Below are positions 51,009 to 61,225 of a DNA stretch of 64,000 bases, in pieces. The stretch is from Anaerococcus jeddahensis. GTDB taxonomy: Bacteria; Bacillota; Clostridia; Tissierellales; Peptoniphilaceae. A program made the position numbers and the translations under genes. A model generated the notes under the pieces. The model worked only from the letters and a program-made list of their open reading frames with translations. It had not been told where the DNA came from and made no database searches. Where the stretch lies: NCBI RefSeq assembly GCF_001182725.1, contig NZ_CWHU01000004.1, positions 161,506 to 225,505 on the forward strand, read 5' to 3'. How positions within the stretch are numbered: the first letter of the stretch is position 1; each line of letters begins with the position of its first letter.

Positions 51009-52481
51009 ATGAAAAAATTATCTATTGAAAAAATGGCTAAGACTGTTTCTGATAAAAGAAAAGAAAAAAATATTACTCAAACTAAGCTTGCTGAAATTTC
51101 TGGAATTAATAGGACTATGATTAGTCGTCTTGAATCCCTCGACTATACTCCTTCTATTGATCAACTTCAAAAGCTTGGTGAGGTTTTGGATTTTGATGTT
51201 GTTGATTTGTTTGTTGAGGAGAAAAGGGAAACTTCTAAGAATTTTTCTAATAAAAAATATAATATCGCTGTTGCTGGTACGGGTTATGTTGGTCTTTCTA
51301 TTGCAACTTTGTTATCTCAACACAACCATGTCACTGCTGTTGATATTATTAAAGAAAAAGTGGATTTGATTAACGAGAGAAAATCTCCTATCCAAGATGA
51401 ATATATTGAAAAATATTTGAGGGAAAAAGACCTTGATTTGACTGCTACTCTTGATGGTGAGGCTGCTTATAGGGATGCTGATTTTGTTGTTATTGCTGCT
51501 CCTACCAATTATGATTCTAAGAAGAACTTTTTTGATTGTTCTGCTGTTGAATCTGTTATTGAATTGGTTTTGAATGTTAATCCTTCAGCTACTATGATTA
51601 TTAAATCAACTATACCAGTTGGATATACCAAGTCTGTTAGAGAAAAATATAATACAAAAAATATAATTTTTTCTCCGGAATTTTTAAGAGAATCCAAAGC
51701 CTTGTATGATAATCTCTATCCTTCAAGAATAATAGTTTCTTGTGATGATGAAAGTCGTGAAAAGGCCGAGATTTTTGCTCATCTTTTACAAGATGGTGCT
51801 ATTAAGGAAGATATTGATACTTTGTTTATGGGATTTACTGAGGCTGAAGCTGTAAAATTATTTGCAAACACTTATCTTGCCCTAAGAGTTTCATATTTTA
51901 ATGAGCTTGATACTTATGCTGAAAGCAAAGATTTAAATACTGAAGAGATTATCAATGGTGTTTGTCTTGATCCAAGAATTGGTTCTCATTACAACAACCC
52001 TTCTTTTGGTTATGGTGGCTATTGTCTTCCAAAAGATACCAAACAACTTCTTGCAAATTTTGATAAGGTTCCACAAAATATGATTTCTGCTATTGTAGAT
52101 TCTAATAGGACTAGAAAAGATTTTATTGCTGACCAAGTTTTAGCAAAAGCTGGTGCCTATGTTTCAAATAGCAAATGGGATCCAGAAAAAGAAAGTGAAA
52201 AAGTTATTGGTGTATACAGATTAACTATGAAATCTAATTCGGACAATTTCCGTCAATCATCAATCCAAGGCGTTATGAAAAGAATTAAAGCAAAGGGAGC
52301 AAAGGTCGTTATATATGAACCAACTCTTAAAAACGGAGAAACTTTTTACGGTTCAGAAGTAGTAAATAACCTAAAGAAATTTAAAAAAATAAGCCAAGCA
52401 ATTATTGCGAATAGATATGATTCTTGTCTTGATGATGTAATTGACAAAGTTTACACAAGAGATATTTTTAAAAGAGATTAA
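51009..52481 (+). CDS. ugd: XRE-HTH / UDP-glucose 6-dehydrogenase fusion, copy B
   Basis: 490 residues, same domains as copy A: helix-turn-helix about 5-70, short linker ([14 protein letters not shown]), Rossmann NAD domain from [12 protein letters not shown] (about 88), and catalytic cysteine in YGGYCLPKD. The sole residue difference from copy A is S13. The dehydrogenase part alone is full length (about 410 residues), so the HTH is an addition and not a replacement. It is divergent from cpsC and nine bases before an intact 4-epimerase. The likely products are UDP-glucuronate and then UDP-galacturonate for the polymer. The HTH could sense NADH or UDP-sugar through the enzyme domain and act on the shared cpsC-ugd gap. 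Confidence 0.9.
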   Translation: MKKLSIEKMAKTVSDKRKEKNITQTKLAEISGINRTMISRLESLDYTPSIDQLQKLGEVLDFDVVDLFVEEKRETSKNFSNKKYNIAVAGTGYVGLSIATLLSQHNHVTAVDIIKEKVDLINERKSPIQDEYIEKYLREKDLDLTATLDGEAAYRDADFVVIAAPTNYDSKKNFFDCSAVESVIELVLNVNPSATMIIKSTIPVGYTKSVREKYNTKNIIFSPEFLRESKALYDNLYPSRIIVSCDDESREKAEIFAHLLQDGAIKEDIDTLFMGFTEAEAVKLFANTYLALRVSYFNELDTYAESKDLNTEEIINGVCLDPRIGSHYNNPSFGYGGYCLPKDTKQLLANFDKVPQNMISAIVDSNRTRKDFIADQVLAKAGAYVSNSKWDPEKESEKVIGVYRLTMKSNSDNFRQSSIQGVMKRIKAKGAKVVIYEPTLKNGETFYGSEVVNNLKKFKKISQAIIANRYDSCLDDVIDKVYTRDIFKRD

Positions 52482-52490
52482 GGTAAAAAA

Positions 52491-53576
52491 ATGAATAATA
52501 TAGATTTAAAAAATAAAACAGTTTTTGTTACAGGTTCTGCAGGTTTTATAGGATCAAACCTAATACTTGAGCTATTGAAAACTCAATCACCAATTAATAT
52601 TATTGGGATTGATAATATGAATGATTATTATGATGTGAATATAAAAAAATGGAGACTTGAAGAAATTGAAAAGTGTCTAAAAGAAAATTCGAAGTCTACT
52701 TACAAATTCTACCAAGAAGATATTTCAAATAAAGAGATTATTGACAAAATATTTGAAGATTACAAACCAGATATAGTTGTAAATTTGGGTGCCCAAGCTG
52801 GAGTAAGATATTCGATTTCAAATCCAGATGCCTATATTTCTTCAAATATGATTGGATTTTATAATATTTTGGAAGCTTGTCGTCACTCTTATGACAATGG
52901 TGCAAAAGGTGTTGAACATCTTGTATATGCTTCTTCATCATCAGTTTATGGCTCAAACAAAAAAGTTCCTTACAGCACTGATGATAAGGTAGACAATCCT
53001 GTTTCACTTTATGCTGCAACAAAAAAATCCAACGAACTTATGGCTCACGCCTACAGTAAACTTTACAATATTCCATCAACTGGCTTAAGATTTTTTACAG
53101 TTTATGGACCTGCAGGAAGACCTGATATGGCATATTTTGGCTTTACAAACAAGCTTTTAAATGATCAAACAATAGAAATATTTAATTATGGAAATTGCAA
53201 AAGAGATTTCACCTATATTGACGATATTGTTGAAGGTGTAAAAAGAGTTATGCAAAAAGCACCAGAAAGAAAAAATGGAGAAGATGGACTACCAATTCCA
53301 CCATATAAAGTCTACAATATCGGAAACAACAATCCAGAAAATTTACTAGATTTTGTAACAATACTTCAAGAAGAATTAATAAGAGCAAAAGTATTGCCAG
53401 AAGATTACGATTTCGAATCTCATAAAAAACTAGTCCCAATGCAAGCAGGTGATGTCCCAATAACATACGCTGACACCAAACCCTTAGAAAAAGATTTCGG
53501 ATTTAAGCCTAATACTAGCCTTAGAGATGGAATTAGAATGTTTGCTGAATGGTATAAGGAATTTTATGAGATTTGA
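52491..53576 (+). CDS. UDP-glucuronate 4-epimerase (intact copy B)
   Basis: 361 residues, extended SDR. The NAD loop is VTGSAGFIGSNLILELL. NMNDYYDVNIKKWRLEEI and LGAQAGVRYSISNPDAYISSN are characteristic of GAE enzymes. The catalytic set is SSSSVYG and YAATKKSNE, followed by RFFTVYGPAGRPDMAYFGFT. It converts UDP-glucuronate to UDP-galacturonate. It is cotranscribed with the HTH-dehydrogenase that makes its substrate. It is the only working copy in the window, because the locus A copy is frameshifted at YxxxK. Confidence 0.93.
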   Translation: MNNIDLKNKTVFVTGSAGFIGSNLILELLKTQSPINIIGIDNMNDYYDVNIKKWRLEEIEKCLKENSKSTYKFYQEDISNKEIIDKIFEDYKPDIVVNLGAQAGVRYSISNPDAYISSNMIGFYNILEACRHSYDNGAKGVEHLVYASSSSVYGSNKKVPYSTDDKVDNPVSLYAATKKSNELMAHAYSKLYNIPSTGLRFFTVYGPAGRPDMAYFGFTNKLLNDQTIEIFNYGNCKRDFTYIDDIVEGVKRVMQKAPERKNGEDGLPIPPYKVYNIGNNNPENLLDFVTILQEELIRAKVLPEDYDFESHKKLVPMQAGDVPITYADTKPLEKDFGFKPNTSLRDGIRMFAEWYKEFYEI

Positions 53577-53605
53577 TTGATTAAAATCTAATAGTATACA
53601 AAAAT

Positions 53606-53643
53606 AAACCTTAAGAAATATTTAATTTAATTTCTTAAGGTTT
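53606..53643. terminator. Bidirectional terminator between epimerase and locus B operon
   Basis: AAACCTTAAGAAAT (53606-53619) pairs perfectly with ATTTCTTAAGGTTT (53630-53643), between converging genes, with T runs. Confidence 0.85.
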
Positions 53644-53694
53644 TTGTTAATCAATAAATCAAAATCTTTTATAATATATTACTAATTTTAAAAA

Positions 53695-55185
53695 CTATCT
53701 CTTTATCTTATCGAACATCTTGATTATATAAGATTTATAGAAAATGTAATTAATCAATAAAATAAATACAACAGCAATCAAAGAGACTTTTATTGCATAT
53801 AATATCCAACCAGCCCATGTTATATCATTTATACTAATTATCTTTCCAATCAAAATTATCATTATAGCGGTAATGAAGTCTATCAGAAACTGCTTTACAA
53901 AATTTCTAATAGGCCATTTTATAAAATTCTTGGAATCATAAATCGCCATCCATATAGTTTGATAAAGCATAGCTATTAATGTCCCAATAGCAATTCCGAC
54001 TAGCCCCCAAAATTTAACTAATAATATCGAAAAAACAATATTCAAAATAGATGCTACTACATAGTTGCTCTGAGTTTGTTTATAATGACCCCCTGCTAGT
54101 ATCATTAAGTTATATGGTAGCCTCAAACAATGCCCTGCATTCGCTGCTACTATAAGCAAAGCAAACATCGGTTGTGTATAATTTGCGTCATTTATTCCTG
54201 ATGTATATACTTCTACAAATGGAACTATTAGAACACTCGTCACAGCGAATATAAATATAGTCCCTGTATGTATACTCCATTCAACCCAACCGAAAAATTT
54301 TCTTAATTTATCGAATTCCTCTTTTGCAAGCATCTCTCCCATTAAAGACTGTATTCCGTTTGTCATAGATAATAACAATTTCTTAACTCCAGATACTACC
54401 AAGTTGTATACAGAATAAATTGATACAGCTTCTAGCCCCATGAAAATAGTTAGGACAATATTGTCGGTACCATCAAGTATTACAGAGGCCACATGTTGGG
54501 CTATTCCATTCCATTTTTGTTTAATAGGCTCTCCTGAGTATTTAACATTCCAATCAATATTATAATTTTTCTTAACATATAGAGAAAGCAATATCGGTCT
54601 AAGTAGATATATTAAAGACGTAGTTAGCTTTACTATATGAATAGAAGCTCCTAATTTTATTAGGATAAGACAGGCTATAGTGTTTAATATCAATGTCACA
54701 GTTTGGATATTAAAAGAAAAATACCCTCTTTGATTTGCTGTTATAAGCAAACTATTGACAATTCCAAAATAATATTGTGCGAATGAACTTATGCTTATTA
54801 CTAGAATCATTGTAGCTGTATATAAAAAACCAAAATCACTTTTCGCTACAAGAGGGTAAATAACAATAAGTATAATCACATAAACTAGGAGAATAGTTGC
54901 AAGCCTAGAAAAGAATTTCTGTCCAGAAACAACAATCTTACTAATCTCTTCATCGTCTTTTTCTGATAATGGTTTGTACAACGACGACTGAATCACTGCT
55001 CCTACACCTAATTCAAGAAAAGCTATAATTGCTAGAAATTGTGTTACAGAATTAATAAGTCCGTTTACCTCAGATCCATAGGATTGAAGAATCAATCTAG
55101 GAACTATAAATCCACTAATAATGGAAACCAGCTGTAATGCCAATGATGAAATTGTGTTAAGCGCTAAGAGTTTTTTTCTATTCAT
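53695..55185 (-). CDS. Polysaccharide flippase, Wzx/MATE-like (locus B)
   Basis: 496 residues with about 13-14 membrane segments; starts MNRKKLLALNTISSLALQLVSIISGFIVP. Long shared stretches with the locus A flippase (GAVIQSSLYKPL, FFGWVEWSIHTG, AGHCLRLPYN, LAGGHYKQTQ) show recent common origin, though nucleotide identity is far lower than in the ugd block. It exports the locus B repeat unit. Last gene of the operon; unlike locus A no acetyltransferase follows. Confidence 0.9.
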   Translation of the reverse strand: MNRKKLLALNTISSLALQLVSIISGFIVPRLILQSYGSEVNGLINSVTQFLAIIAFLELGVGAVIQSSLYKPLSEKDDEEISKIVVSGQKFFSRLATILLVYVIILIVIYPLVAKSDFGFLYTATMILVISISSFAQYYFGIVNSLLITANQRGYFSFNIQTVTLILNTIACLILIKLGASIHIVKLTTSLIYLLRPILLSLYVKKNYNIDWNVKYSGEPIKQKWNGIAQHVASVILDGTDNIVLTIFMGLEAVSIYSVYNLVVSGVKKLLLSMTNGIQSLMGEMLAKEEFDKLRKFFGWVEWSIHTGTIFIFAVTSVLIVPFVEVYTSGINDANYTQPMFALLIVAANAGHCLRLPYNLMILAGGHYKQTQSNYVVASILNIVFSILLVKFWGLVGIAIGTLIAMLYQTIWMAIYDSKNFIKWPIRNFVKQFLIDFITAIMIILIGKIISINDITWAGWILYAIKVSLIAVVFILLINYIFYKSYIIKMFDKIKR

Positions 55186-55190
55186 GTATT

Positions 55191-56123
55191 CTATACACCT
55201 TTTATAATTTTATCTGGTAATTTTATCCAGCCACCTAGTTTATAATCCCATTCTATTGGTTCAATTTTATCAAATCCGCTGCCATCAAAAAATGTTAATT
55301 CCCCAAAATAAATTTTATTATTTGTATAATAAAAATCCACTCTTAAATGAGGTATGTCTTTAGATAAGATTTCTGCTAATCTAACCATTTCAGTAAATTT
55401 TTCGGGTTTTTTAGGTCTAATTTCAGCATGATCGTAGCCCCAATTGATATCCACCCAATTAAATTTTTTTTCAAAATAATCAACTACTGTTCCAGCCTTG
55501 GAATTTCTTCCTGAATATATCCCGACTAATTTAACTTGACCATCAAAGCAATAAAATTTATAATCAATCAAATCTTCACCTGTTTCTTGTTGCATATATT
55601 TCTCACAAATAATTTTTTTTGGAACATTTTTATAAGGCCACTCTCTTCCAGGCAAATAATAATCAATTTTTAAATCTTTTTTTAGTTCTTTTTTAACTTT
55701 AATTATCTTAAAGCTTTCCTTGTCTTTACATATATATACTCTACCAGAATTGTGATTACATTTTAAAACAAATTGATTTGGTAATGAATCAAAATCAATA
55801 TCATCAGGACTATCCCATACTCCTAATAAAGGTATTAGATACTCTTCCCCAATTTTTTCAGATATATAATCCCTAACCTTGTATTTATCAACCATCATGG
55901 TATATTCAGGTTTTCTATTATATAACTTCAGCCATTGTAGTTTTTCATTAAAAGTATTTGGATTTTTTAAATTAATAGGATGACCCATAATTGATTTGAA
56001 CATTTTTTCTATATATGTCTTATCATCCATACTATTATATAGACCAAATTTCGAAATAGCTAAAGTTATTAGTTTAGGATTCTTTATTAATTTGTACGCT
56101 TTTGTTAACATGTTATTTTTCAT
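55191..56123 (-). CDS. TupA-like ATP-grasp protein (locus B)
   Basis: 310 residues. NPNTFNEKLQWLKLYNRKPEYTMMVDKYKVRDY, FVLKCNHNSGRVYICKD, KKIICEKYMQ, YKFYCFDGQVKLVG and LTFFDGSGFDKIEPIEWDYKLG follow the same order as the locus A paralog at 34654-35610. It likely ligates an amino acid or similar group to a uronic acid or amino sugar using ATP. Five bases before the flippase gene, as in locus A (21 bases), so this pair moves together. Confidence 0.82.
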   Translation of the reverse strand: MKNNMLTKAYKLIKNPKLITLAISKFGLYNSMDDKTYIEKMFKSIMGHPINLKNPNTFNEKLQWLKLYNRKPEYTMMVDKYKVRDYISEKIGEEYLIPLLGVWDSPDDIDFDSLPNQFVLKCNHNSGRVYICKDKESFKIIKVKKELKKDLKIDYYLPGREWPYKNVPKKIICEKYMQQETGEDLIDYKFYCFDGQVKLVGIYSGRNSKAGTVVDYFEKKFNWVDINWGYDHAEIRPKKPEKFTEMVRLAEILSKDIPHLRVDFYYTNNKIYFGELTFFDGSGFDKIEPIEWDYKLGGWIKLPDKIIKGV

Positions 56124-56151
56124 TTTAGTTTAGTATAATTATTACTACTCC

Positions 56152-56961
56152 TTAGTTATTTTTATTTAATCTAGTCCTAATAATTTTCTTTATATTATTA
56201 GGCATAAAGTGAAATACAACTGGTTTAAGTGCAAATATATATTTTTGTTTAGGTACATTCAACAATTTATAACCATTGATAGCTGTATTATAATACATTA
56301 TAGATGTTTTAAATGTTCTTTTTTTTAAATCCTCTTTAGTTTCGCTATATATTATTAATGGCTCTTGAATATTATATGCACTATAATCTTTTGAAAAAAA
56401 TCTAAACCAAAGATCCCAATCCTGTCCTCTTATAGTTCTATCAGATGTATCATATCCCTGCAAACTTAATAGAATATCCTTTCTAATCATAATCGTAGGG
56501 TGTATAAATGGCGGTCCATATATAACATCGTTTTTAGATGGGTATTCTTTAGGTAATCTTAACTCTGATATATTATTGCCATCAAATATTCTAGCACCTC
56601 CTCCAACCATTTCATATTCAGGATGCTCATCAAGAAACCTTACTTGTTTTAAAATCCTATCTTCTAAACATATATCATCCGCATCCATTCTTGCTATATA
56701 CTTGGATTTAGAATATTTTAAACACTTATTTAGTGAAGCAGCAAGTTTTAAATTTCTTTCATTCTTAATTAACTTTATTCTATTGTCTTTATTCGCATAA
56801 AATCGAATAATTTCACGTGTGCTGTCAGTTGAGCAATCATCGCAAATAATCAGCTCAAAATCAGAAAATGTTTGTTTTAAAATAGATTCTATGCATTTCC
56901 CGATATTTTTTTCTTCATTATATGCACCCATTATAATACTAACTTTATGATTATAATGCAT
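56152..56961 (-). CDS. Glycosyltransferase family 2 (locus B)
   Basis: 269 residues, GT-A fold. KVSIIMGAYNEEKNIGKCIESILKQTFSDFELIICDDCSTDST is the classical N-terminus, the DxD metal motif is ARMDADDICLEDR (about residue 92), and GQDWDLWFRF is the acceptor-side motif. It adds one sugar to the repeat unit in the cytoplasm. The only GT2 in the window; its place corresponds to the third GT4 of locus A. Confidence 0.9.
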   Translation of the reverse strand: MHYNHKVSIIMGAYNEEKNIGKCIESILKQTFSDFELIICDDCSTDSTREIIRFYANKDNRIKLIKNERNLKLAASLNKCLKYSKSKYIARMDADDICLEDRILKQVRFLDEHPEYEMVGGGARIFDGNNISELRLPKEYPSKNDVIYGPPFIHPTIMIRKDILLSLQGYDTSDRTIRGQDWDLWFRFFSKDYSAYNIQEPLIIYSETKEDLKKRTFKTSIMYYNTAINGYKLLNVPKQKYIFALKPVVFHFMPNNIKKIIRTRLNKNN

Positions 56962-56999
56962 CTTTTCTCCTTATTTTATAAAGTATCAATATTTAATTA

Positions 57000-58142
57000 T
57001 TAAATATTAAAATTAAGTAGTGGTAGAATTTCTGATTCATACGGGTAAGTTCCACCAAAATTTCTATAATAAATACAGTATATCCAGTAAGACACTAAAA
57101 AAACAACGGATAATAAATAAATTATCAGTTTAAAAAGTTGACTTTTATTTTTACCAATACTAAATAAAAACTGAGGGTATAATATAATTTGAACGGATAT
57201 TAAGTACAAAGCCATTCTTCCAACTACAATATAAAATGAACTTGATATCGTAATGCCAGCTCCTAATAAATAAAAAACAATTAAAACTTTATTTCTTTCA
57301 TCATGATTTATCAACTTTTTATGATAAAACATTATTATTAATAGCATTGGTGTACATGATGCAATATTAAATATTAAGGATGATTGCATTTCTGTATTTA
57401 CTATATAAATATAATATTTTAATGATAATAATCCCATATTTAAGAGTAAGTTAGCTATCGGTTTAAGTAATATAATAAAAGATAGAACTAAAAATAGCAT
57501 CACCAGAATTTTTTTATAGTAATCTACTTCATTATCTATATCTTGAAAAAATCTTTTTAAAAAATATAAAGCAAACAAAATTAAACCAGTTTTATGAAAT
57601 ATTGAGGCTATTATACAAAATAAAAAATACCTAATTTTATTATTTTCAAATAAATACTTAATTGAATATAATCCTATACCAATTGAAATAAACTGCCTGC
57701 TTATATTTAATGAAGTATTATAATACAAGGTAAGAAACAAAAACAGTGACATAGCTACAGGTGTTTTTTTATCAAAATAGTGTAGGAAACCAAATAACCC
57801 TATAAATAAAACTATGGATTCAATCATGAATAGATAGTGCACGTCACCGAAATTTTTCATTACAAAGTACTCCAGTATTCCATATCCTGGCTCAATATAG
57901 TAGCTACTAATTATTGAAAACATGCTATCATATTTATATAAAATATTTTCGGCACTGAAATAATAATTAATAGTATCAGTTCCTACAGAATAAGATCTTA
58001 GAGCTGTTAAACTTGTAAAAATTATAACTGTGAGTAATTCTGCAATATTAAATTTAAATTTTACTTTACCCAATCTTATCGTTGACCTTTTTGAAATTGC
58101 ATAAAAAAAGCAACACATAATCATAGAAATTAAATATACCAA
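57000..58142 (-). CDS. EpsG/Wzy-like polysaccharide polymerase (locus B)
   Basis: 380 residues, about ten membrane helices. TALRSYSVGTDTINYYF and ISRQFISIGIGLYSIKYLF with FHKTGLILFALYFL are EpsG-type motifs also seen in the locus A polymerase. The start is a TTG at 58142 with GGAGG five bases before it; the first ATG inside (residue 7) is the alternative. It polymerises the flipped unit outside the membrane. A 419-base gap separates it from the upstream gene. Confidence 0.82.
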   Translation of the reverse strand: MVYLISMIMCCFFYAISKRSTIRLGKVKFKFNIAELLTVIIFTSLTALRSYSVGTDTINYYFSAENILYKYDSMFSIISSYYIEPGYGILEYFVMKNFGDVHYLFMIESIVLFIGLFGFLHYFDKKTPVAMSLFLFLTLYYNTSLNISRQFISIGIGLYSIKYLFENNKIRYFLFCIIASIFHKTGLILFALYFLKRFFQDIDNEVDYYKKILVMLFLVLSFIILLKPIANLLLNMGLLSLKYYIYIVNTEMQSSLIFNIASCTPMLLIIMFYHKKLINHDERNKVLIVFYLLGAGITISSSFYIVVGRMALYLISVQIILYPQFLFSIGKNKSQLFKLIIYLLSVVFLVSYWIYCIYYRNFGGTYPYESEILPLLNFNI

Positions 58143-58561
58143 AATCCCTCCAAAAAAACCTTAAAATACTACAATGCTTATTAGTTTATAAGTATATTCT
58201 GTCATGTTTTTATAATAAATATGTTTCAAGTTATAATTATTTTTATATTCTTCTTAAAAATCTCTCTTGCACCGATACAAAATATTTAAAGTATAACTCT
58301 GCAAAATCTCGTACCACAAAAAGGATTAATAATTAAATTAAATTACTTATAATCTCTTATAATCAGATAACAATGATTAAAATATTAGTAGTTAGCAATA
58401 AATTCCATTATAAAGTTATGTGATCCAATATATAAATATTTATATATAAGCTTAGCTTGTAGTTAATTATACTTTACTTCTTACATTAACAAATTAGTCT
58501 TTAAACATATCATTTAGGGCACATGGTTCAAATTAATGAATAGACTATTTTTTCATTTAAT
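58143..58561. other. 419-base gap inside the locus B operon, no gene seen
   Basis: AT-rich, stops in all frames, no palindromic repeat or hairpin of note. All other spacings in the operon are under 40 bases, so a gene has probably been lost or eroded here. An internal promoter is possible, but none is clear. Confidence 0.6.
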
Positions 58562-59692
58562 TCAATCATTAAATGTTATGTTATTAATTTGCTCAATGTG
58601 CTTTGCTACAACATCTTTTCTATCAAACCTATCTTCTATATATTTTCTCGCTTTTATCCCCATAAGTTTTTTTGATTCATAATCTTTCTCAATAAAGTCT
58701 TCTATTGCTTCCACTATTGACTCAATATTTTTAGGACTAATCGATAATCCAGTAACATTATTTATATAAGTTTCTCTGCAACCTGGAACATCACTTGCAA
58801 TTACAGGTCTACCAGATGCGGCCGCCTCCAATAAAACATTTGATAAACCCTCATGATATGATGGGTGTATTACGCAATGACAATCTTTAATTAAATCAGG
58901 CACATCATTTCTTACACCAAGGTAGTTTATAATTCCTTTACCAGCATAATCTTTAATAATGTCTTTAAAATAACCCTCTTCATAACTTCCTACTAAATTG
59001 AACTCTACATTCGGATAATTCTCCTTTATAACTTTTGCTGCTTCTAACAGTTCAAAACTACCTTTATCCCTCATTATCCTGCCGATTGTAAGAAATTTTA
59101 TATTCTTTTTACCACTTGGATATTCTTGAAATTTAAATCTGTCAAAATTCACACCGGATCCCGCCATCAATTTAGACTTATTGTTTATGTAAATATAGTC
59201 ATTAAAAAAATCCAAATCTGATTGATTTTCAAAGTTAATATATTTAGCACCCTTAACTCCAATTTTATAAAGTCTACTAATAAAACCTTTAAGTTTGCTA
59301 TCACTCCTAATAGATGACCCCAATCCTGTTACATTTGATATGTATTCTGTTTGTGTTAATTGTGCTGCGATTCCCGCATATATATTAGGCTTTATTGTAA
59401 ATGTCATAGCAACATCTGGCTTAACTTTCTTAATTATATTGTGATAATTTTTTAATAAAACGAAGTCTTTAAAAGGATTAGTACCTCTTCTTTCCATATC
59501 AACATTGATAACAAAACATCCTAATTCTTCAAACTTAGCATCAATTTCAGAATGGGGTACACATATAAACACTTCATTCTTACTTAAATAATTATTATTC
59601 AAATATGAATTTGGGTGTAGTAGTTCTTGAATTAATTCTTTTTTAAAATTATAAAGACCTCTTGCAAAATTAGATATTAATAAAATCTTCAT
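58562..59692 (-). CDS. Glycosyltransferase family 4, PglA-like (locus B)
   Basis: 376 residues. MKILLISNFARGLYNFKKELIQELL begins it, AMTFTIKPNIYAGIAAQLT is a family stretch, FLTIGRIMRDKGSFELLEAA and HPSYHEGLSNVLLEAAASGRPVIASDVPGCRE form the donor site. As in PglA it probably adds the second sugar onto the undecaprenyl-linked bacillosamine-type sugar made by the genes upstream. Confidence 0.88.
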   Translation of the reverse strand: MKILLISNFARGLYNFKKELIQELLHPNSYLNNNYLSKNEVFICVPHSEIDAKFEELGCFVINVDMERRGTNPFKDFVLLKNYHNIIKKVKPDVAMTFTIKPNIYAGIAAQLTQTEYISNVTGLGSSIRSDSKLKGFISRLYKIGVKGAKYINFENQSDLDFFNDYIYINNKSKLMAGSGVNFDRFKFQEYPSGKKNIKFLTIGRIMRDKGSFELLEAAKVIKENYPNVEFNLVGSYEEGYFKDIIKDYAGKGIINYLGVRNDVPDLIKDCHCVIHPSYHEGLSNVLLEAAASGRPVIASDVPGCRETYINNVTGLSISPKNIESIVEAIEDFIEKDYESKKLMGIKARKYIEDRFDRKDVVAKHIEQINNITFND

Positions 59693-59730
59693 TTGTTCTC
59701 CTCTTTAAAATATTTCTATTTATACAGAAT

Positions 59731-59907
59731 CTAAAAATCTAAACTCTTAGCAGGAATTCCTATATAAATCCATCTATAATAAATATCACTTATAACACAA
59801 GATCCAGCCCTTATCATACATTTTTCTGCTATCGTAACATTATTTATTACATTACTACATAAACCTATCCATGTATATTTTCCAATAATTGTTGTTACAG
59901 CTAACAT
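59731..59907 (-). pseudogene. Truncated hexapeptide acetyltransferase remnant
   Basis: 58 codons from the ATG at 59905-59907 (AAAGGTGAG before it). It encodes only the last coils of a left-handed beta-helix (IIGKYTWIGLCSNVINNVTIAEKCMIRAGSCVISDI) and the C-terminal IYIGIPAKSL loop of NeuD/PglD-type enzymes. The acceptor domain and most coils are missing, so it cannot be a normal trimeric acetyltransferase. It follows an intact PglD-like gene after about 18 bases and is probably what is left of a second copy. Confidence 0.65.
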
Positions 59908-59925
59908 TCTCACCTTTAACCTCTA

Positions 59926-60588
59926 CTAATGTATAGTTTTTATAGGTATACTAGGAACTCCTACAGCAGTAACGTTGCTCTCTAGATCGTTAATTACAAC
60001 TGAGCCAGCTCCTATTATTGAATTCTGACCTATATTTTTGCCTTGTATTACTTGAGAACCCGTGCCTATTTCTGTGCATTTTTTTACTACTGTTTGACCC
60101 GAAATATTTACACTAGGATAAAGTGTCACATAGTCATTCAATATCGCATCATGTCCTATTGTACAATCTAAATTAATTATAACATGATTGCCAATATCAA
60201 TATTTACAGTTAGTATTGTACCTGCACAGATAATACTACCTTCACCTATATTTACATAGTTGGACATTATCACATCAGGATCTACAAGTTTAGCAAACTT
60301 AATTTCTGGATTTGAATGAACTAACTCATCAATGATTTTTTTTCTAATCATTGATGAACCAATACAGCAAACAAAATATTCATCTTTATAGTTGACAGCA
60401 TCTTTTATTTGACCAAGAACTCTATATCCATTTATTTTTTCATTTACTAGTTTTTGGTTGTCATCTAAAAATCCTAAAATTTCCCAACTTTGTTTTTCTG
60501 AATTTATTCTTTCAACTAGCCATGCAACTTCTCTACCAAATCCACTTGCACCAACTAATATTAACTTCTTAGTATCTTGATTATTCAT
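59926..60588 (-). CDS. Sugar O/N-acetyltransferase, NeuD/PglD family (locus B)
   Basis: 220 residues. The N-terminal UDP-binding Rossmann part has KLILVGASGFGREVAWLVERI (about 8-28). The left-handed beta-helix (about 95-205) has the catalytic histidine in LDCTIGHDAILNDYVTLYP and ends VGVPSIPIK. With the PglF-like dehydratase, PglE-like aminotransferase and PglC-like transferase in the same operon, it most likely makes UDP-N,N'-diacetylbacillosamine by N-acetylating the 4-amino sugar with acetyl-CoA. Confidence 0.87.
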   Translation of the reverse strand: MNNQDTKKLILVGASGFGREVAWLVERINSEKQSWEILGFLDDNQKLVNEKINGYRVLGQIKDAVNYKDEYFVCCIGSSMIRKKIIDELVHSNPEIKFAKLVDPDVIMSNYVNIGEGSIICAGTILTVNIDIGNHVIINLDCTIGHDAILNDYVTLYPSVNISGQTVVKKCTEIGTGSQVIQGKNIGQNSIIGAGSVVINDLESNVTAVGVPSIPIKTIH

Positions 60589-60592
60589 ATTA

Positions 60593-61216
60593 TTAATTAC
60601 CTCTGAATTTTTCCATAGTAAATGAAGTATCTGAACTTATACCATCTTTTTTTAGCACAACCTTAATTGTATCTAAAATGATTTTTATATCTCTAATGAA
60701 AGATGTATTATTTACATAATCGACATCTAATTCAAATTTCTCTTCCCAACTTATTGCATTTCTACCATTTACTTGAGCAAGTCCAGTAAGCCCTGGTCTT
60801 ACATCGTGTCGATGTTTTTGATCTTCATTATATAGATTTAAATATTCTACTAGAAGTGGTCTAGGCCCAACAATAGACATATCGCCTTTTAAAATATTGA
60901 ACAGCTCTGGTAATTCATCAAGTGATGTTGATCTAAGTTTTCTTCCGAAACTTGTTAATCTTATATCATCAGATAGTAATTCGCCCTCACTATCTCTTTG
61001 ATCTGTCATTGATCTGAATTTATATAATTCGAAAATCTTCTCATCTTTTCCAGGTCTATTCTGGGTAAAAATTACAGGCGAACCTAATTTTGTCCTTACT
61101 ATTATAGCAACAATTAAAAGAACAGGCAACAATGCAACAATAGCCAACAAAGAAATAACTATATCTAATAATCTTTTAATATATTTTTGATATATGCTTT
61201 GTCTCTTCTTACTCAA
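60593..61216 (-). CDS. Initiating sugar-phosphate transferase, PglC-like (locus B)
   Basis: 207 residues. [29 protein letters not shown] is the re-entrant membrane segment. [39 protein letters not shown] and [23 protein letters not shown] match the small PglC class. It transfers diacetylbacillosamine-1-phosphate, or a related sugar phosphate, to undecaprenyl phosphate and starts the unit. Spaced four bases from the acetyltransferase gene. Confidence 0.92.
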   Translation of the reverse strand: MSKKRQSIYQKYIKRLLDIVISLLAIVALLPVLLIVAIIVRTKLGSPVIFTQNRPGKDEKIFELYKFRSMTDQRDSEGELLSDDIRLTSFGRKLRSTSLDELPELFNILKGDMSIVGPRPLLVEYLNLYNEDQKHRHDVRPGLTGLAQVNGRNAISWEEKFELDVDYVNNTSFIRDIKIILDTIKVVLKKDGISSDTSFTMEKFRGN

Positions 61217-61225
61217 ATATATCTC

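Larger units (their letters stand above)
50969..53578 (+). repeat. Large direct repeat B (ugd-4-epimerase block)
   Basis: Second copy of the block at 29850-32459, 21.1 kb away in the same orientation; near identity over about 2.2 kb. In this copy both genes are intact. Confidence 0.88.
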
